Shown: positions 24,501 through 32,356 of the stretch, piece by piece | Numbering within the stretch: position 1 is the stretch's first letter | How the letters are laid out: every line of letters begins with the position of its first letter | Source: JANXXV01 sp040002435 | GTDB lineage: Bacteria; Acidobacteriota; Terriglobia; Bryobacterales; Bryobacteraceae | Direction: 5' to 3' | NCBI GenBank assembly: GCA_040002435.1 | Contig: JBDUEM010000018.1 | Coordinates: 1 to 47,510 of the forward strand | Length of the DNA stretch: 47,510 nucleotides | Notes under the pieces: model-generated | The model's input: the letters and a program-made list of their open reading frames with translations, nothing else | Told to the model about the DNA's origin: nothing | Databases searched by the model: none | Translations under genes and position numbers: made by a program

Positions 24501-26676
24501 GCTGGCGATTCACAAGGGGCTCCGAACGGTCGGGCCATTTCATTGGCTCCATCTGGTCGAGGCAATACTCAGAGGCAAGAATTTCAGACAGGACTCTGAG
24601 GCGCGCCGCAGGGTAACGCCGTGCAAAGGTGTGGGTGAGTTTGGTGCGCCAGTAAGGCGCTGCCGCCACTCCTTCCTTTTGAAAAGCGTGAAAAACCGCT
24701 TGCGCCGTAGCCTCGGCCCAATCGAGGGCGCGTGCCTGTTCCGGACCCTTTGCGGCTTCCTCCGCGGAGGCCAGACTTTCGAAGTACTCGCGGGCGGCGT
24801 CCTCCAGAAGCGGGAACACTTTCTGCTGCGAGAGCAGCCCGCGCATCGGATTGACTACATCCGGGTGAAATCGCGCGGCGGGAGGATTGTCTTCGCGCTG
24901 CAGCCAACCCTCGCGGCTTGCGTACTGCTCCAGTTTGTCCCAGAGCCTGGACATGTCCACTACGGCGCCGGCATCGGGCATCCAATGCTGGTCGCCGGTA
25001 TCTTCCGGCAGTTCGCCGTGCAGCGCTTTGAGGAGCCATGGCTGAAGTACCTTGGCGGCAAACTCGAAAGTGAATCGCCGGGGCACACTGCCGTAGCGGA
25101 TCATCCAGCGGACTCCCTGATCGGGGATGCGCAGAATCACGCGTTCGAGAAGGTAGGCCAGATCGACCCGGGGCAATGCGAGGATTTCCTGGGCGGTGAT
25201 GGATTCCCGCCCCAGGACGATTTCCGCCAGGAGGTTCAGCTTGAAGGGGTTCGACCGCGCTTTCGCGCTGTCTTCCGGCGTACTCCAGTCGTCAATTCCG
25301 CTGTCGTCGTCACGGTCCGCGGCGTCGCTGCTTTCGGACGGATCAGGCGGCTCGCGTAGTCTTTGCAAGATCGCCTCCACCAGACCGGGGCGAGTGAGGT
25401 TCCGGCGCTCGACGAGATAGGCGGTGACTTCTTCATCGTCAAACCGTTTGATGGCGTAGCGGTTCGTGACGTCGGCGAATTGGTCGTGAAGCTCCTTGGA
25501 GCGCTTCAGAATGTCGTAGCGACCGGAGAGTACGAGATAGAAGCCGGGCACTGCCTTTTTCAATGCCTGGAAATGCGCCAGCAGGACATTCAGAACGCCT
25601 CCGGCCAGAGTCACTTCCTCCAAGGTGTCGAGGAAAACCACTGCTTTTTTGTTGATCGACTTCGCCGTGGTCAACAGGGAGGCAATAAATTTTGTTTCGT
25701 CGCTGGCGACGTCCGCCATGTTTAGCGGAGAGCGGCTCTCCCCCAACTCCAGCCGCTGCAGGCGGGCGGCATACTGGCTGTAGGTATTGAGTATTTTTCC
25801 AAAGGGGCTGCCCTCCAGTTGCCGGTCCAGTTGCTTGACGACCAACAACAGGACAAACCACGGAGCTTCCTTGACGACCGCCAGATCGAGATCGTCAAAA
25901 TCGACGCGCTGCAGAAGGATATCGCGCGAGATCAGCTCACGCGACAGCAACGACCGCAGGAACATGGTTTTGCCCATGCCTCCGGTGGCGTAAATATGGA
26001 AGATCCATTTTCTGGTGCTGGCGATGGTCTCCTCAAACTTGGCGAGCAGCGCATCTCTCTTCAGGTAGGTGGCCGAGCGATAGTAGGCATCGGCGAACAT
26101 GGAACGCGCTTCGTAGCGCCGCAAGCGAACCTGCTGCGAATCCTTCAATTCCGGGGCGAGCGACCGGATCTCGTTGAGGATGGCAAGAAGGTCCCAGCAT
26201 GCTGCGAGGTCGAACCGTTCTTCCGCCAATCGAAACTGATCTTCGAATAGCTGCTGCGCCTGCGGGTTGTGCGCGGAAGCCAGATGGTACAGCCGTTCGC
26301 GCAATTCCCTGGGGCGGTTAATTTCCAACCAATTGGCGAGGCGCGCGTGTTGCTGGATGTCGGCCGGCTGCGCAAGAAACTTAGCGCGGGACGAATCGGT
26401 CAGGCGGTAGAGTCCTCCAGGTGCCGATATCAACTCGACTCCTGGCTGGGCGATGAAGTTTTCGAAGGTGGGCGGGTCCGTGAGACCTGCTACGAGTTCG
26501 GTGTACAGGTCGCGATCGAAGCGCCGGACCAGCGCGCATCGTTGACGGGCGGCCTCGAGGCCGGGCGGAAGGGGTGGATTCAACGCGAGAGTCAGGGCGT
26601 CACGGAGTTCCTGAGAAACGTGTCCGTCACTCAGCGCCTGATTCAGGGCGTCAAAGATCTCGGTTCCGCTGTTCAT
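21547..26676 (-). CDS. STAND-type ATPase with TPR-like repeats and degenerate CHAT domain
   Basis: This 1709-residue protein is the probable sensor. Residues 1-110 are helical and could be an effector-associated or death-like adaptor domain. An NTPase follows, with Walker A TGGMGKT (231-237) and Walker B VVFLDTLEE (346-353), then a long helical repeat region resembling TPRs (about 700-1300, for example HLRLGDCLKRLHSREAAEHY). A Pro-rich linker (about 1305-1345) leads to a CHAT-like domain (about 1345-1709) that keeps the PWEW landmark (1416-1419). The catalytic His and Cys positions are replaced (VVHIVSSIEE near 1560 and FILLDIQALGG near 1608), so it should not cleave. A DGVYGPET stretch near 1457 resembles a peptidoglycan-binding repeat. 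The start overlaps the CHAT-ATPase stop (ATGA). Confidence 0.85.
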   Translation of the reverse strand: MNSGTEIFDALNQALSDGHVSQELRDALTLALNPPLPPGLEAARQRCALVRRFDRDLYTELVAGLTDPPTFENFIAQPGVELISAPGGLYRLTDSSRAKFLAQPADIQQHARLANWLEINRPRELRERLYHLASAHNPQAQQLFEDQFRLAEERFDLAACWDLLAILNEIRSLAPELKDSQQVRLRRYEARSMFADAYYRSATYLKRDALLAKFEETIASTRKWIFHIYATGGMGKTMFLRSLLSRELISRDILLQRVDFDDLDLAVVKEAPWFVLLLVVKQLDRQLEGSPFGKILNTYSQYAARLQRLELGESRSPLNMADVASDETKFIASLLTTAKSINKKAVVFLDTLEEVTLAGGVLNVLLAHFQALKKAVPGFYLVLSGRYDILKRSKELHDQFADVTNRYAIKRFDDEEVTAYLVERRNLTRPGLVEAILQRLREPPDPSESSDAADRDDDSGIDDWSTPEDSAKARSNPFKLNLLAEIVLGRESITAQEILALPRVDLAYLLERVILRIPDQGVRWMIRYGSVPRRFTFEFAAKVLQPWLLKALHGELPEDTGDQHWMPDAGAVVDMSRLWDKLEQYASREGWLQREDNPPAARFHPDVVNPMRGLLSQQKVFPLLEDAAREYFESLASAEEAAKGPEQARALDWAEATAQAVFHAFQKEGVAAAPYWRTKLTHTFARRYPAARLRVLSEILASEYCLDQMEPMKWPDRSEPLVNRQLLAEAHAAIARHCLTYGGSEPSANFERLKQIEKAASRALLSPQCRFWLKAIMEAASLESSDLVQAAEGYRFALQGAENPDEEVSLHLRLGDCLKRLHSREAAEHYREAIRIQPTLIAPFVSIFQLRLLLADSYDEARQYSAARRNLEAALHAAVTNDQRTEALSRLVKLDVLNQMTATIEPNLSALRQIVGKDPIVDIFSAALCLERDQHDAAEQLVQPLTSESSAPLFRGQSNLTLGDIETEKLQLSTALELYEKAVAALQQAGQQELVDLAILRQVQLFERWAGNFRLSLSRVHSVRTLRSYRNVTFRVPADISAIHALWRLNRVGEAKVLLKRLLDEEGARLSSALRLSVMMAGLTFELIDPTEENLQQICELLQDVDPPAIRVRYCDTLFFRTQPIDVSPFWQERILSAIPLPNQHEATFTRIGLKVADTLRAFGALERAEVLDLKILQAALDAASFSRVRSALARLRKMNGAVDAIPAAVKERIIASFATGATPVMRAILTAEMGQEWSLPYEEAKKILDGQRVQTAWRARLEKRRGEEAERTGNLAEAAKRYQISALLWDELGDLRAHESMAKRAAALAAQPASPPPNRSAPPTAIPAPQSPPPPAPAPDPDPEIVLPRKDAALVHVEWLSGVTPRQGSASERAVDLLCDPPRAVSEIGRYLFGGRAISRTACLRFSPEAAAGLPWEWARNSRFTRSLVENRALYSESVRWMQASLTRLGEVLTIDGVYGPETNAVLLRAIGCTEGETREARAGLRAKIISRLNGTPKVLEIRRHKSDVALASNSVYEGSSQDATSVFGMHNIPVMWMSDFDPASLITTIQRFRPSVVHIVSSIEEDSEGWLQLRLDQDSPGLSIDLLERVFSELPTQQVRPFILLDIQALGGEADKARSLLLRNVFATKLLARYCTPGILAAGFGSLDEQAAVLNAVAEGMAQAKPIGAVLENMRATGSSFMAHQALALFTDDPDLPISLLPDVSPA

Positions 26677-28601
26677 TTCATCCTCTGCAATTGAGTCAGC
26701 TTACCCTTCAGAAGTTCTATGGTCGGGACCAGTTTCGACGGCCACGTCGGATCGTCGGTGACCAACTCGGCCAACAGCTCCAACTTTTCTCTGCTGATGA
26801 GGTCGGTCCGGTAACGGATTGCTTCAATAAAGAAGTCCAGGCAACTGGCTTTGGTGAGAGCCTCCAGAGGCAACAAGGAAACCAATTTCCGGTCCGCGGC
26901 ATCCCGAATATCCGGCGCACTGGTCTGCCTCAAAATGAGGACGAGGTGAAAGCCAGGAATATTTTTATCCCGGATGGCGCGTGTGAGCGTATTCAGAATG
27001 AGGCCGTCTCTTTGCAGATGCCTGGGTTCGACGGAAGCCTCCAATTGATCCACTACCAGGTAGAATTTTGTGCCGCAAGCCTTCGATTTGATGCAGGCCG
27101 CCACGCAATCGAGGAACGAATCGATCGCGCTCTTGATCGTGTCGTCGGACTTGAAGTTGCGAGGCTCCGCCGGCAGGTCGCAGAACGGTTCGGGCTCGCC
27201 GTTCCACTCTCCTTTGATTCCCAGGGTGAGGAGGTTTCGTAATTCAAAATGAAAGCGGTGAAAGCAGTTCTCCGGCAAGCCGGACAGCAGACAATCGCTT
27301 TTCCGGATGATCATGCGCAGCAAGTCGATGATCTCCCGGAAGCCGCCGTCGCGGCGTTTGACGTAGTGAACGCAATGGCCGCGCAAAGCGAAGCCTTCCA
27401 GACACCACCCGATCAGGTGCGTCTTGCCAACGGCGAGGTCACCCGTAACGAAGACGACCGGCTGCAGGTTCGCCAGCAATTTGCGGCGCTCCTCGTGACG
27501 GAGCGCAAACAGGCGGGTTTCCGGGAACACCTCGGCGATTTTCTTCAATTCCTCGGCGTCTTCGCGAAGGTAGCGGCGCACCGGGAGGACATCCTCGGGC
27601 GGCGCGGCCAGCGTTAGAACCGGGAGGGCCCAGCGTTGTGTTTCTTCTTCTGTGACCTCGATACGCAGGCGGTCCCGGCCGTTGGCGACGGCCGCCGCCA
27701 GATTATCGCCAGCCGCGAGACTCTGATAGAAGGCGCGCGAGAAGATAGCGGCGTGATCTCCCGAGATGTTGCCTTGCATCGATAAGATGCCTGGAACTCC
27801 CGCGGCGAGGAATGCCCTGGCGACTCCGATACTGGCCTCGTAGGGATCCGCGGAGGCAGTGCGGCAGGCGTTGAGCAAGACAAAATTGGGAATCCACCTT
27901 TCGGTCTTCCCGTCTTTCTTGCGTTCAAAGTCCGGTTCAAAGCTGCCGGTGGACCAGCGCCAGGGGTTGGCGCCGCGAAAATCCAGAAAAGACGTTTGAT
28001 TGGCAGTGCCGGAATGGCCGATGAAATGGATAATGTGCGGATGAAACTCGTGAATTGTGTCAATTAACGTAGCGTGCGAAGGGCGTTCGAGGACCTCAAT
28101 GTCGAAGCTGTGGCCGTAGTCGAACAACTGACGCCGCAAGCCGTCGCGCTCCGGGGCAGCCTTAATGCTCTCGTCGTCGTCCATTGCGCCCACGAGGATG
28201 AGCACACGCAAGGGCCAATCGGCGGCCAGCGACAGCCTGGCGGCATCGGCGCCGCGGTACGGCAGAAGACTCGCCTTCTGAAAAAGGCCCGTGGTGCTCT
28301 TGAACGGCAGGGACAGCTCCCAGGGAATATTCCATAAGTTTTCCGGAACCTCTATTTGTAAGAGAGAGGAATCGGACATGCTTCTCAGGCGATCCCAAAT
28401 TTCCCTGGGAACCAACAAAGAACCCAAATGTCTGCCCAGTTGGATGAGGTCGCTTTCCGCATCCAGCGCTCCAGCCATGTTCGTCAGGGTTAGCGCGGTG
28501 GTCTCGACGTCAGAGAAGGCTCCGGTCGCGAGAGGCTTCTGATCGGCATCGAGGAGTTCTGCCCCGACCTGCTGGCCGTTCTCAACAAGGCGGAGAATCA
28601 T
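26673..28601 (-). CDS. CHAT-domain cysteine peptidase fused to an ATPase
   Basis: From ATG 28601 the protein is 642 residues. The N-terminal CHAT (caspase-like) domain (about 1-335) has the landmark IPWEL (92-96), catalytic His196 in IHFIGHSGT and catalytic Cys246 in LLNACRTAS, all intact. A P-loop NTPase follows (about 345-640): Walker A GDLAVGKT (387-394) and Walker B YLVVDQLE (514-521). The likely role is a regulated protease that acts on another system component. I prefer ATG 28601 to 28637 because a TGGACA/TATAAT promoter places the transcript start at or next to this ATG and overlaps the longer coding option. It is the first gene of the minus operon. Confidence 0.85.
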   Translation of the reverse strand: MILRLVENGQQVGAELLDADQKPLATGAFSDVETTALTLTNMAGALDAESDLIQLGRHLGSLLVPREIWDRLRSMSDSSLLQIEVPENLWNIPWELSLPFKSTTGLFQKASLLPYRGADAARLSLAADWPLRVLILVGAMDDDESIKAAPERDGLRRQLFDYGHSFDIEVLERPSHATLIDTIHEFHPHIIHFIGHSGTANQTSFLDFRGANPWRWSTGSFEPDFERKKDGKTERWIPNFVLLNACRTASADPYEASIGVARAFLAAGVPGILSMQGNISGDHAAIFSRAFYQSLAAGDNLAAAVANGRDRLRIEVTEEETQRWALPVLTLAAPPEDVLPVRRYLREDAEELKKIAEVFPETRLFALRHEERRKLLANLQPVVFVTGDLAVGKTHLIGWCLEGFALRGHCVHYVKRRDGGFREIIDLLRMIIRKSDCLLSGLPENCFHRFHFELRNLLTLGIKGEWNGEPEPFCDLPAEPRNFKSDDTIKSAIDSFLDCVAACIKSKACGTKFYLVVDQLEASVEPRHLQRDGLILNTLTRAIRDKNIPGFHLVLILRQTSAPDIRDAADRKLVSLLPLEALTKASCLDFFIEAIRYRTDLISREKLELLAELVTDDPTWPSKLVPTIELLKGKLTQLQRMK

Positions 28602-28608
28602 GGAGGCA

Positions 28609-28636
28609 ATTATAGAATAAATGTAGTGGCTGTCCA
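28609..28636 (-). promoter_or_regulatory. Sigma70-like promoter giving a leaderless transcript
   Basis: On the minus strand TGGACA (28631-28636, five of six matches to TTGACA) is followed after 16 bases by a perfect TATAAT (28609-28614). Only seven bases separate the -10 from the ATG at 28601, so transcription should begin at or beside the A of the start codon. No Shine-Dalgarno sequence is present, consistent with leaderless translation of the CHAT-ATPase. Confidence 0.65.
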
Positions 28637-28706
28637 TGGTTTGTCTTATTCAGGCAAGTTGCCTAAGAGGCGCGGAACTTATATATTTTCTTGGAGGATT
28701 CGTTCA

Positions 28707-31013
28707 ATGAGCCGCTGGGCGTTCGGGGTGGTGTGTCTTGCCAGCCTCAGTTTGTGTTCGGCTGCCGATGTGGTGTCCCGGTATTGCCTTGGATGCCATA
28801 ACACCAAATTGAAAACCGGTGGTTTAGCGCTGGACTCCCTGCAGGTGGAGAATGCCGGAGCGCACCCGGAGGAGTGGGAGAAGGTGGTGCGCAAGTTGCG
28901 GACCCGCTCAATGCCTCCTGCCGGTCTACCCCGCCCTGACGAAGCCTCTTACAATCAACTGCTCGCGTCGCTGGAGGGCTCGTTGGACAGCGCGGCTGCC
29001 GCGAAACCCAACCCCGGCCGTAGCGATACCTTCCGGCGCTTGAACCGCACCGAATACAGGAATGCGATCCGCGACCTTCTGGCGGAAGACATCGATGTAT
29101 CGTCTATGCTGCCGGCCGACGAATCCAGTCATGGCTTTGACAATGTGACTGTTGGCGACCTGTCGCCCACTTTGCTTGAGAGATATCTCTCGGCTGCGCA
29201 AAAGATCAGCCGCCTGGCGATTGGTAGTCCCATCCGGTCCCCTGGCGGGGAAACCATCAACCTTCCGCCGGACTTGACGCAGGAGGAGCATTTCGACGAT
29301 CTTCCGCTGGGCACGCGCGGCGGTACGGTGCTGCCGTATACGTTTCCGCTGGATGCGGAGTACGACATACAGCTGCGGCTGGCCCGGGACCGTAACGAAC
29401 ATGTGGAAGGGCTGAAGGGGACTCATGAGGTGGAATTGACTCTGGATGGCGCCCGGGTGCGGTTGTTCACGGTGAAGCCGCCCGAGTCAGGGAACGATCA
29501 TCATGCGGTGGATCAGGATCTGAAGGTGCGGATTCCGGTGAAGGCTGGTCCGCACGTCATTGCCGTTGCGTTCGTGAAGAAGCGTTCGGCCCTGCTGGAG
29601 ACGGAGCGGCAGCCGCTGCAAGTGCACTTCAATATGGACCGTCATCCGCGCGTGACTCCCGCGCTTTATTCGATCACCGTGAACGGGCCGTACGGGGCGA
29701 AAGGTCCGGGTGACACCCCCAGCCGACGGCGCATTTTTGTGTGTCAACCTTCCACGCCGGGTGAGGAAGATGGCTGTGCGAAGCGCATTCTTTCGACGCT
29801 GACCCGGCGGGCATACCGCCGGCCGGTTACGGATGCGGACCTCGCCGCGCCACTACGGTTTTATCGCGAAGCGCGAAAGAATGGCGGATTCGAGACGGGA
29901 ATTGAGATGGCGCTGCGGTCTGTGCTGGTGAGTCCGGAATTTCTTTTTCGCGTAGAACAGGATCCGGCGGGCGTGGCGCCCGGTACAGCCTACAAGGTGA
30001 GCGACCTGGAACTGGCTTCGCGGCTTTCGTTTTTCCTGTGGAGCAGCATTCCGGATGACGAACTGCTTGACGTCGCAGTGCAGGGGAAATTGAGGGAACC
30101 CGCGGTGCTGGAGCAGCAGGTGCGGCGCATGCTTGCCGATCAGCGCTCTGAAGCCCTGGTGACGAACTTCGCGGACCAGTGGCTGTACTTGCGTAACCTA
30201 TCGTCGGCTACCCCCGACATGCGGCTGTTTCCCGATTTCGACGATAACCTCCGGCAGGCCTTTCGAAAGGAGACGGAACTGTTCTTTGAAAGTGTGATGC
30301 GCGAGGATCGCAATGTTGTCGATTTGATCAACGCGAATTACACGTTTGTGAATGAGCGCCTGGCGAAACACTACGGCATTCCGAACGTGTATGGCAGCCG
30401 GTACCGGCGCGTGACGTTTGGCCCTGATGGTGTCCGCGGCGGCTTGCTGCGTCAGGGAAGCATTCTCACCGTGACCTCGTATGCGACGCGGACCTCTCCG
30501 GTGATCCGCGGCAAGTGGGTTCTCTCGAATATTCTCGGCATTCCGCCGCCACCACCGCCGCCGTTTGTTCCGAGCCTGAAGGAGAATACCGGTATCGGGA
30601 ATAATGTCCCGATGCGGGAGCGGTTGGCTCAGCACCGGGCGAATCCGGCGTGTGCCGGATGCCATCAACTGATGGATCCGGTCGGTTTCTCGCTGGAGAA
30701 CTTCGATGCGGTGGGACGCTGGCGGACCAAGGAAGATATTACGCCGATCGACGCCTCTGGCGGTCTGCCGGACGGCAGTAAATTCACGGGTGTCGCGGGT
30801 CTGCAGAAAGCCCTGGTCAGCCGCCCCGATATCTTTGTGAACACGTTTACCGATAAACTTTTAACATACGCGCTGGGACGCGGAGTGGAATACTACGACG
30901 CGCCGGCGATCAGGAAGGTGGTTCGCGATTCCGAGGCTCAGAACTACCGCTTTTCGGCTATCGTGGCGGGAATCGTGAAGAGCACACCGTTTCAAATGAG
31001 GAGATCGCAATGA
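28707..31013 (+). CDS. Secreted cytochrome-c-type multidomain protein (DUF1587/1592/1588/1585)
   Basis: From ATG 28707 (GGAGG ten bases upstream) the product is 768 residues with a signal peptide cleaved near CSAA-D. Cys27-Leu-Gly-Cys30-His31 is a covalent haem c site. The later blocks follow the order known in Planctomycetes and Acidobacteria: DUF1587 (RRLNRTEYRNAIRDLL), a carbohydrate-binding-like beta region, DUF1595 (LTRRAYRRPVTDADL), DUF1592 (LASRLSFFLWSSIPDDELL), DUF1588 (GVRGGLLRQGSILTVTSYA) and DUF1585 at the end. A second CxxC-H (NPACAGCHQLMDP) may bind another haem. Its biochemical function is not established. It shares its stop with the start of the DUF1552 gene. Confidence 0.93.
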   Translation: MSRWAFGVVCLASLSLCSAADVVSRYCLGCHNTKLKTGGLALDSLQVENAGAHPEEWEKVVRKLRTRSMPPAGLPRPDEASYNQLLASLEGSLDSAAAAKPNPGRSDTFRRLNRTEYRNAIRDLLAEDIDVSSMLPADESSHGFDNVTVGDLSPTLLERYLSAAQKISRLAIGSPIRSPGGETINLPPDLTQEEHFDDLPLGTRGGTVLPYTFPLDAEYDIQLRLARDRNEHVEGLKGTHEVELTLDGARVRLFTVKPPESGNDHHAVDQDLKVRIPVKAGPHVIAVAFVKKRSALLETERQPLQVHFNMDRHPRVTPALYSITVNGPYGAKGPGDTPSRRRIFVCQPSTPGEEDGCAKRILSTLTRRAYRRPVTDADLAAPLRFYREARKNGGFETGIEMALRSVLVSPEFLFRVEQDPAGVAPGTAYKVSDLELASRLSFFLWSSIPDDELLDVAVQGKLREPAVLEQQVRRMLADQRSEALVTNFADQWLYLRNLSSATPDMRLFPDFDDNLRQAFRKETELFFESVMREDRNVVDLINANYTFVNERLAKHYGIPNVYGSRYRRVTFGPDGVRGGLLRQGSILTVTSYATRTSPVIRGKWVLSNILGIPPPPPPPFVPSLKENTGIGNNVPMRERLAQHRANPACAGCHQLMDPVGFSLENFDAVGRWRTKEDITPIDASGGLPDGSKFTGVAGLQKALVSRPDIFVNTFTDKLLTYALGRGVEYYDAPAIRKVVRDSEAQNYRFSAIVAGIVKSTPFQMRRSQ

Positions 31014-32356
31014 TGATCACGAAGAAGGCTCTGCATCGCAGAACGTTTCTGCGGGGCGCCGGCGCTATGATGGCGCTGCCTTTGCTGGATGCGATGGTGC
31101 CCTCGATGACGGCGCTGGCGGCGACTCCGGCGAATCCGGTGCGGCGGCTGGGATTCGTCTATATCCCCATGGGCGCGAACATCGCCCAATGGACACCGGC
31201 GGGCTCGGGAGGCGCACTGGGGGAACTGTCGCCCACTCTGCGGTCGCTGACGCCTTTTGTGGATCAGCTCACCGTGATGTCGAACATGGAGCTGCGGAAT
31301 GCGTATCCCGGTACTCATGCAACGTCGAACGCGGCGTTCCTGAGCGCGGCTACGTCGAAGTGGACGGAAAGCAGCGACTATTACCTGGCTACGACGGTGG
31401 ATCAGATTGCAGCGAAGCAGTTGGGCCGGGAGACGCGCCTGCCCTCGCTGGAACTGGCCATGGATCTGCTGACTACGGTCGGGCAGTGCGATAACGGCTA
31501 TGCCTGCGTGTATCAGAACAACCTCTCGTGGTCCTCTCCGACCACGCCACTTCCGGCTGAGGCTCATCCCAGAGTTGCATTTGAACGGCTGTTCGGAGAT
31601 GGGGGAACATCCGCCGAGCGCAGGGCGGAGCTGAAGAAGAATGCCAGCCTGCTGGATTGGGTGGGCGAAGATATCGCTCGATTGCAAAAGAAGCTCGGGC
31701 CCAGCGATCGAACAAAGGTAAGCGATTACCTGGATACGGTTCGCGAGGTGGAGAGGCGAATTCAGAAAGCCGAGGCGGAGACGGCGGACTCACGGCTGCC
31801 GGATCTGGAACGACCTGTGGGAGTGCCCGCTTTGTATGCGGACCATGCGCGGCTGATGTTCGACCTGCAGGTATTGGCACTGCAGGGCGACGTGACGAGG
31901 GTGACCACGTTCCAACTGGCTCGCGAGACCAGCACGAGAACGTATCCCGAGATTGGCGTTTCCGATCCGCATCATCCGCTGACGCACAACGGAGGGAATC
32001 CGGAGAAGCTGGCGAAGGTGGCGCAGATCAATGCATTCCATGTGTCGCTCTTTGCCTATTTTCTGGACAAGCTGCGCTCGACGCGCGACGGCAATGGCAC
32101 GCTGCTGGATCATTCGGTTTACCTGTACGGCAGCGGGATGGGGAATCCGGATGTACACGATCACGTGAATTTGCCGATTCTCGTCGCGGGCGGCGGCGCG
32201 GGGCGTATGAAGGGCGGGCGGCACATCCAGTATGCCGAGCCGACCCCTCTGGCTAATCTGCATTTAACGCTGCTGGACAAGGTCGGCGTAAAGCTGGACA
32301 AGTTCGCCGATAGCAAGGGCAAAGTGCCGGAGTTACTGGAGCCGCTCTCGCTGTGA
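31010..32356 (+). CDS. Tat-exported DUF1552 protein
   Basis: A 448-residue protein with a twin-arginine signal (RRTFLRGAG followed by a hydrophobic stretch) and the DUF1552 body (GFVYIPMGANIAQWTPAG, LPSLELAMD, SVYLYGSGMGNPDVHDH). The fold resembles sulfatase/phosphatase-like DUF1501 relatives, though catalytic residues are not certain. The ATG overlaps the stop of the DUF1592 gene. DUF1592-type and DUF1552 proteins are routinely adjacent, so they probably work together outside the cytoplasmic membrane. Possible substrates, perhaps polysaccharide or sulfated compounds, are inference. Confidence 0.92.
   Translation: MMITKKALHRRTFLRGAGAMMALPLLDAMVPSMTALAATPANPVRRLGFVYIPMGANIAQWTPAGSGGALGELSPTLRSLTPFVDQLTVMSNMELRNAYPGTHATSNAAFLSAATSKWTESSDYYLATTVDQIAAKQLGRETRLPSLELAMDLLTTVGQCDNGYACVYQNNLSWSSPTTPLPAEAHPRVAFERLFGDGGTSAERRAELKKNASLLDWVGEDIARLQKKLGPSDRTKVSDYLDTVREVERRIQKAEAETADSRLPDLERPVGVPALYADHARLMFDLQVLALQGDVTRVTTFQLARETSTRTYPEIGVSDPHHPLTHNGGNPEKLAKVAQINAFHVSLFAYFLDKLRSTRDGNGTLLDHSVYLYGSGMGNPDVHDHVNLPILVAGGGAGRMKGGRHIQYAEPTPLANLHLTLLDKVGVKLDKFADSKGKVPELLEPLSL

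Noticed and set aside
28659..28687. TTGCCT-17-TATATT promoter for the DUF1592-type gene
   Set aside because: Transcription would begin inside the Shine-Dalgarno site of that gene, so this spacing is unlikely to be used.
28626..28706. GTG 28626 as start of the DUF1592-type protein
   Set aside because: The extra 27 residues hide the signal peptide; ATG 28707 has GGAGG upstream and exposes it.
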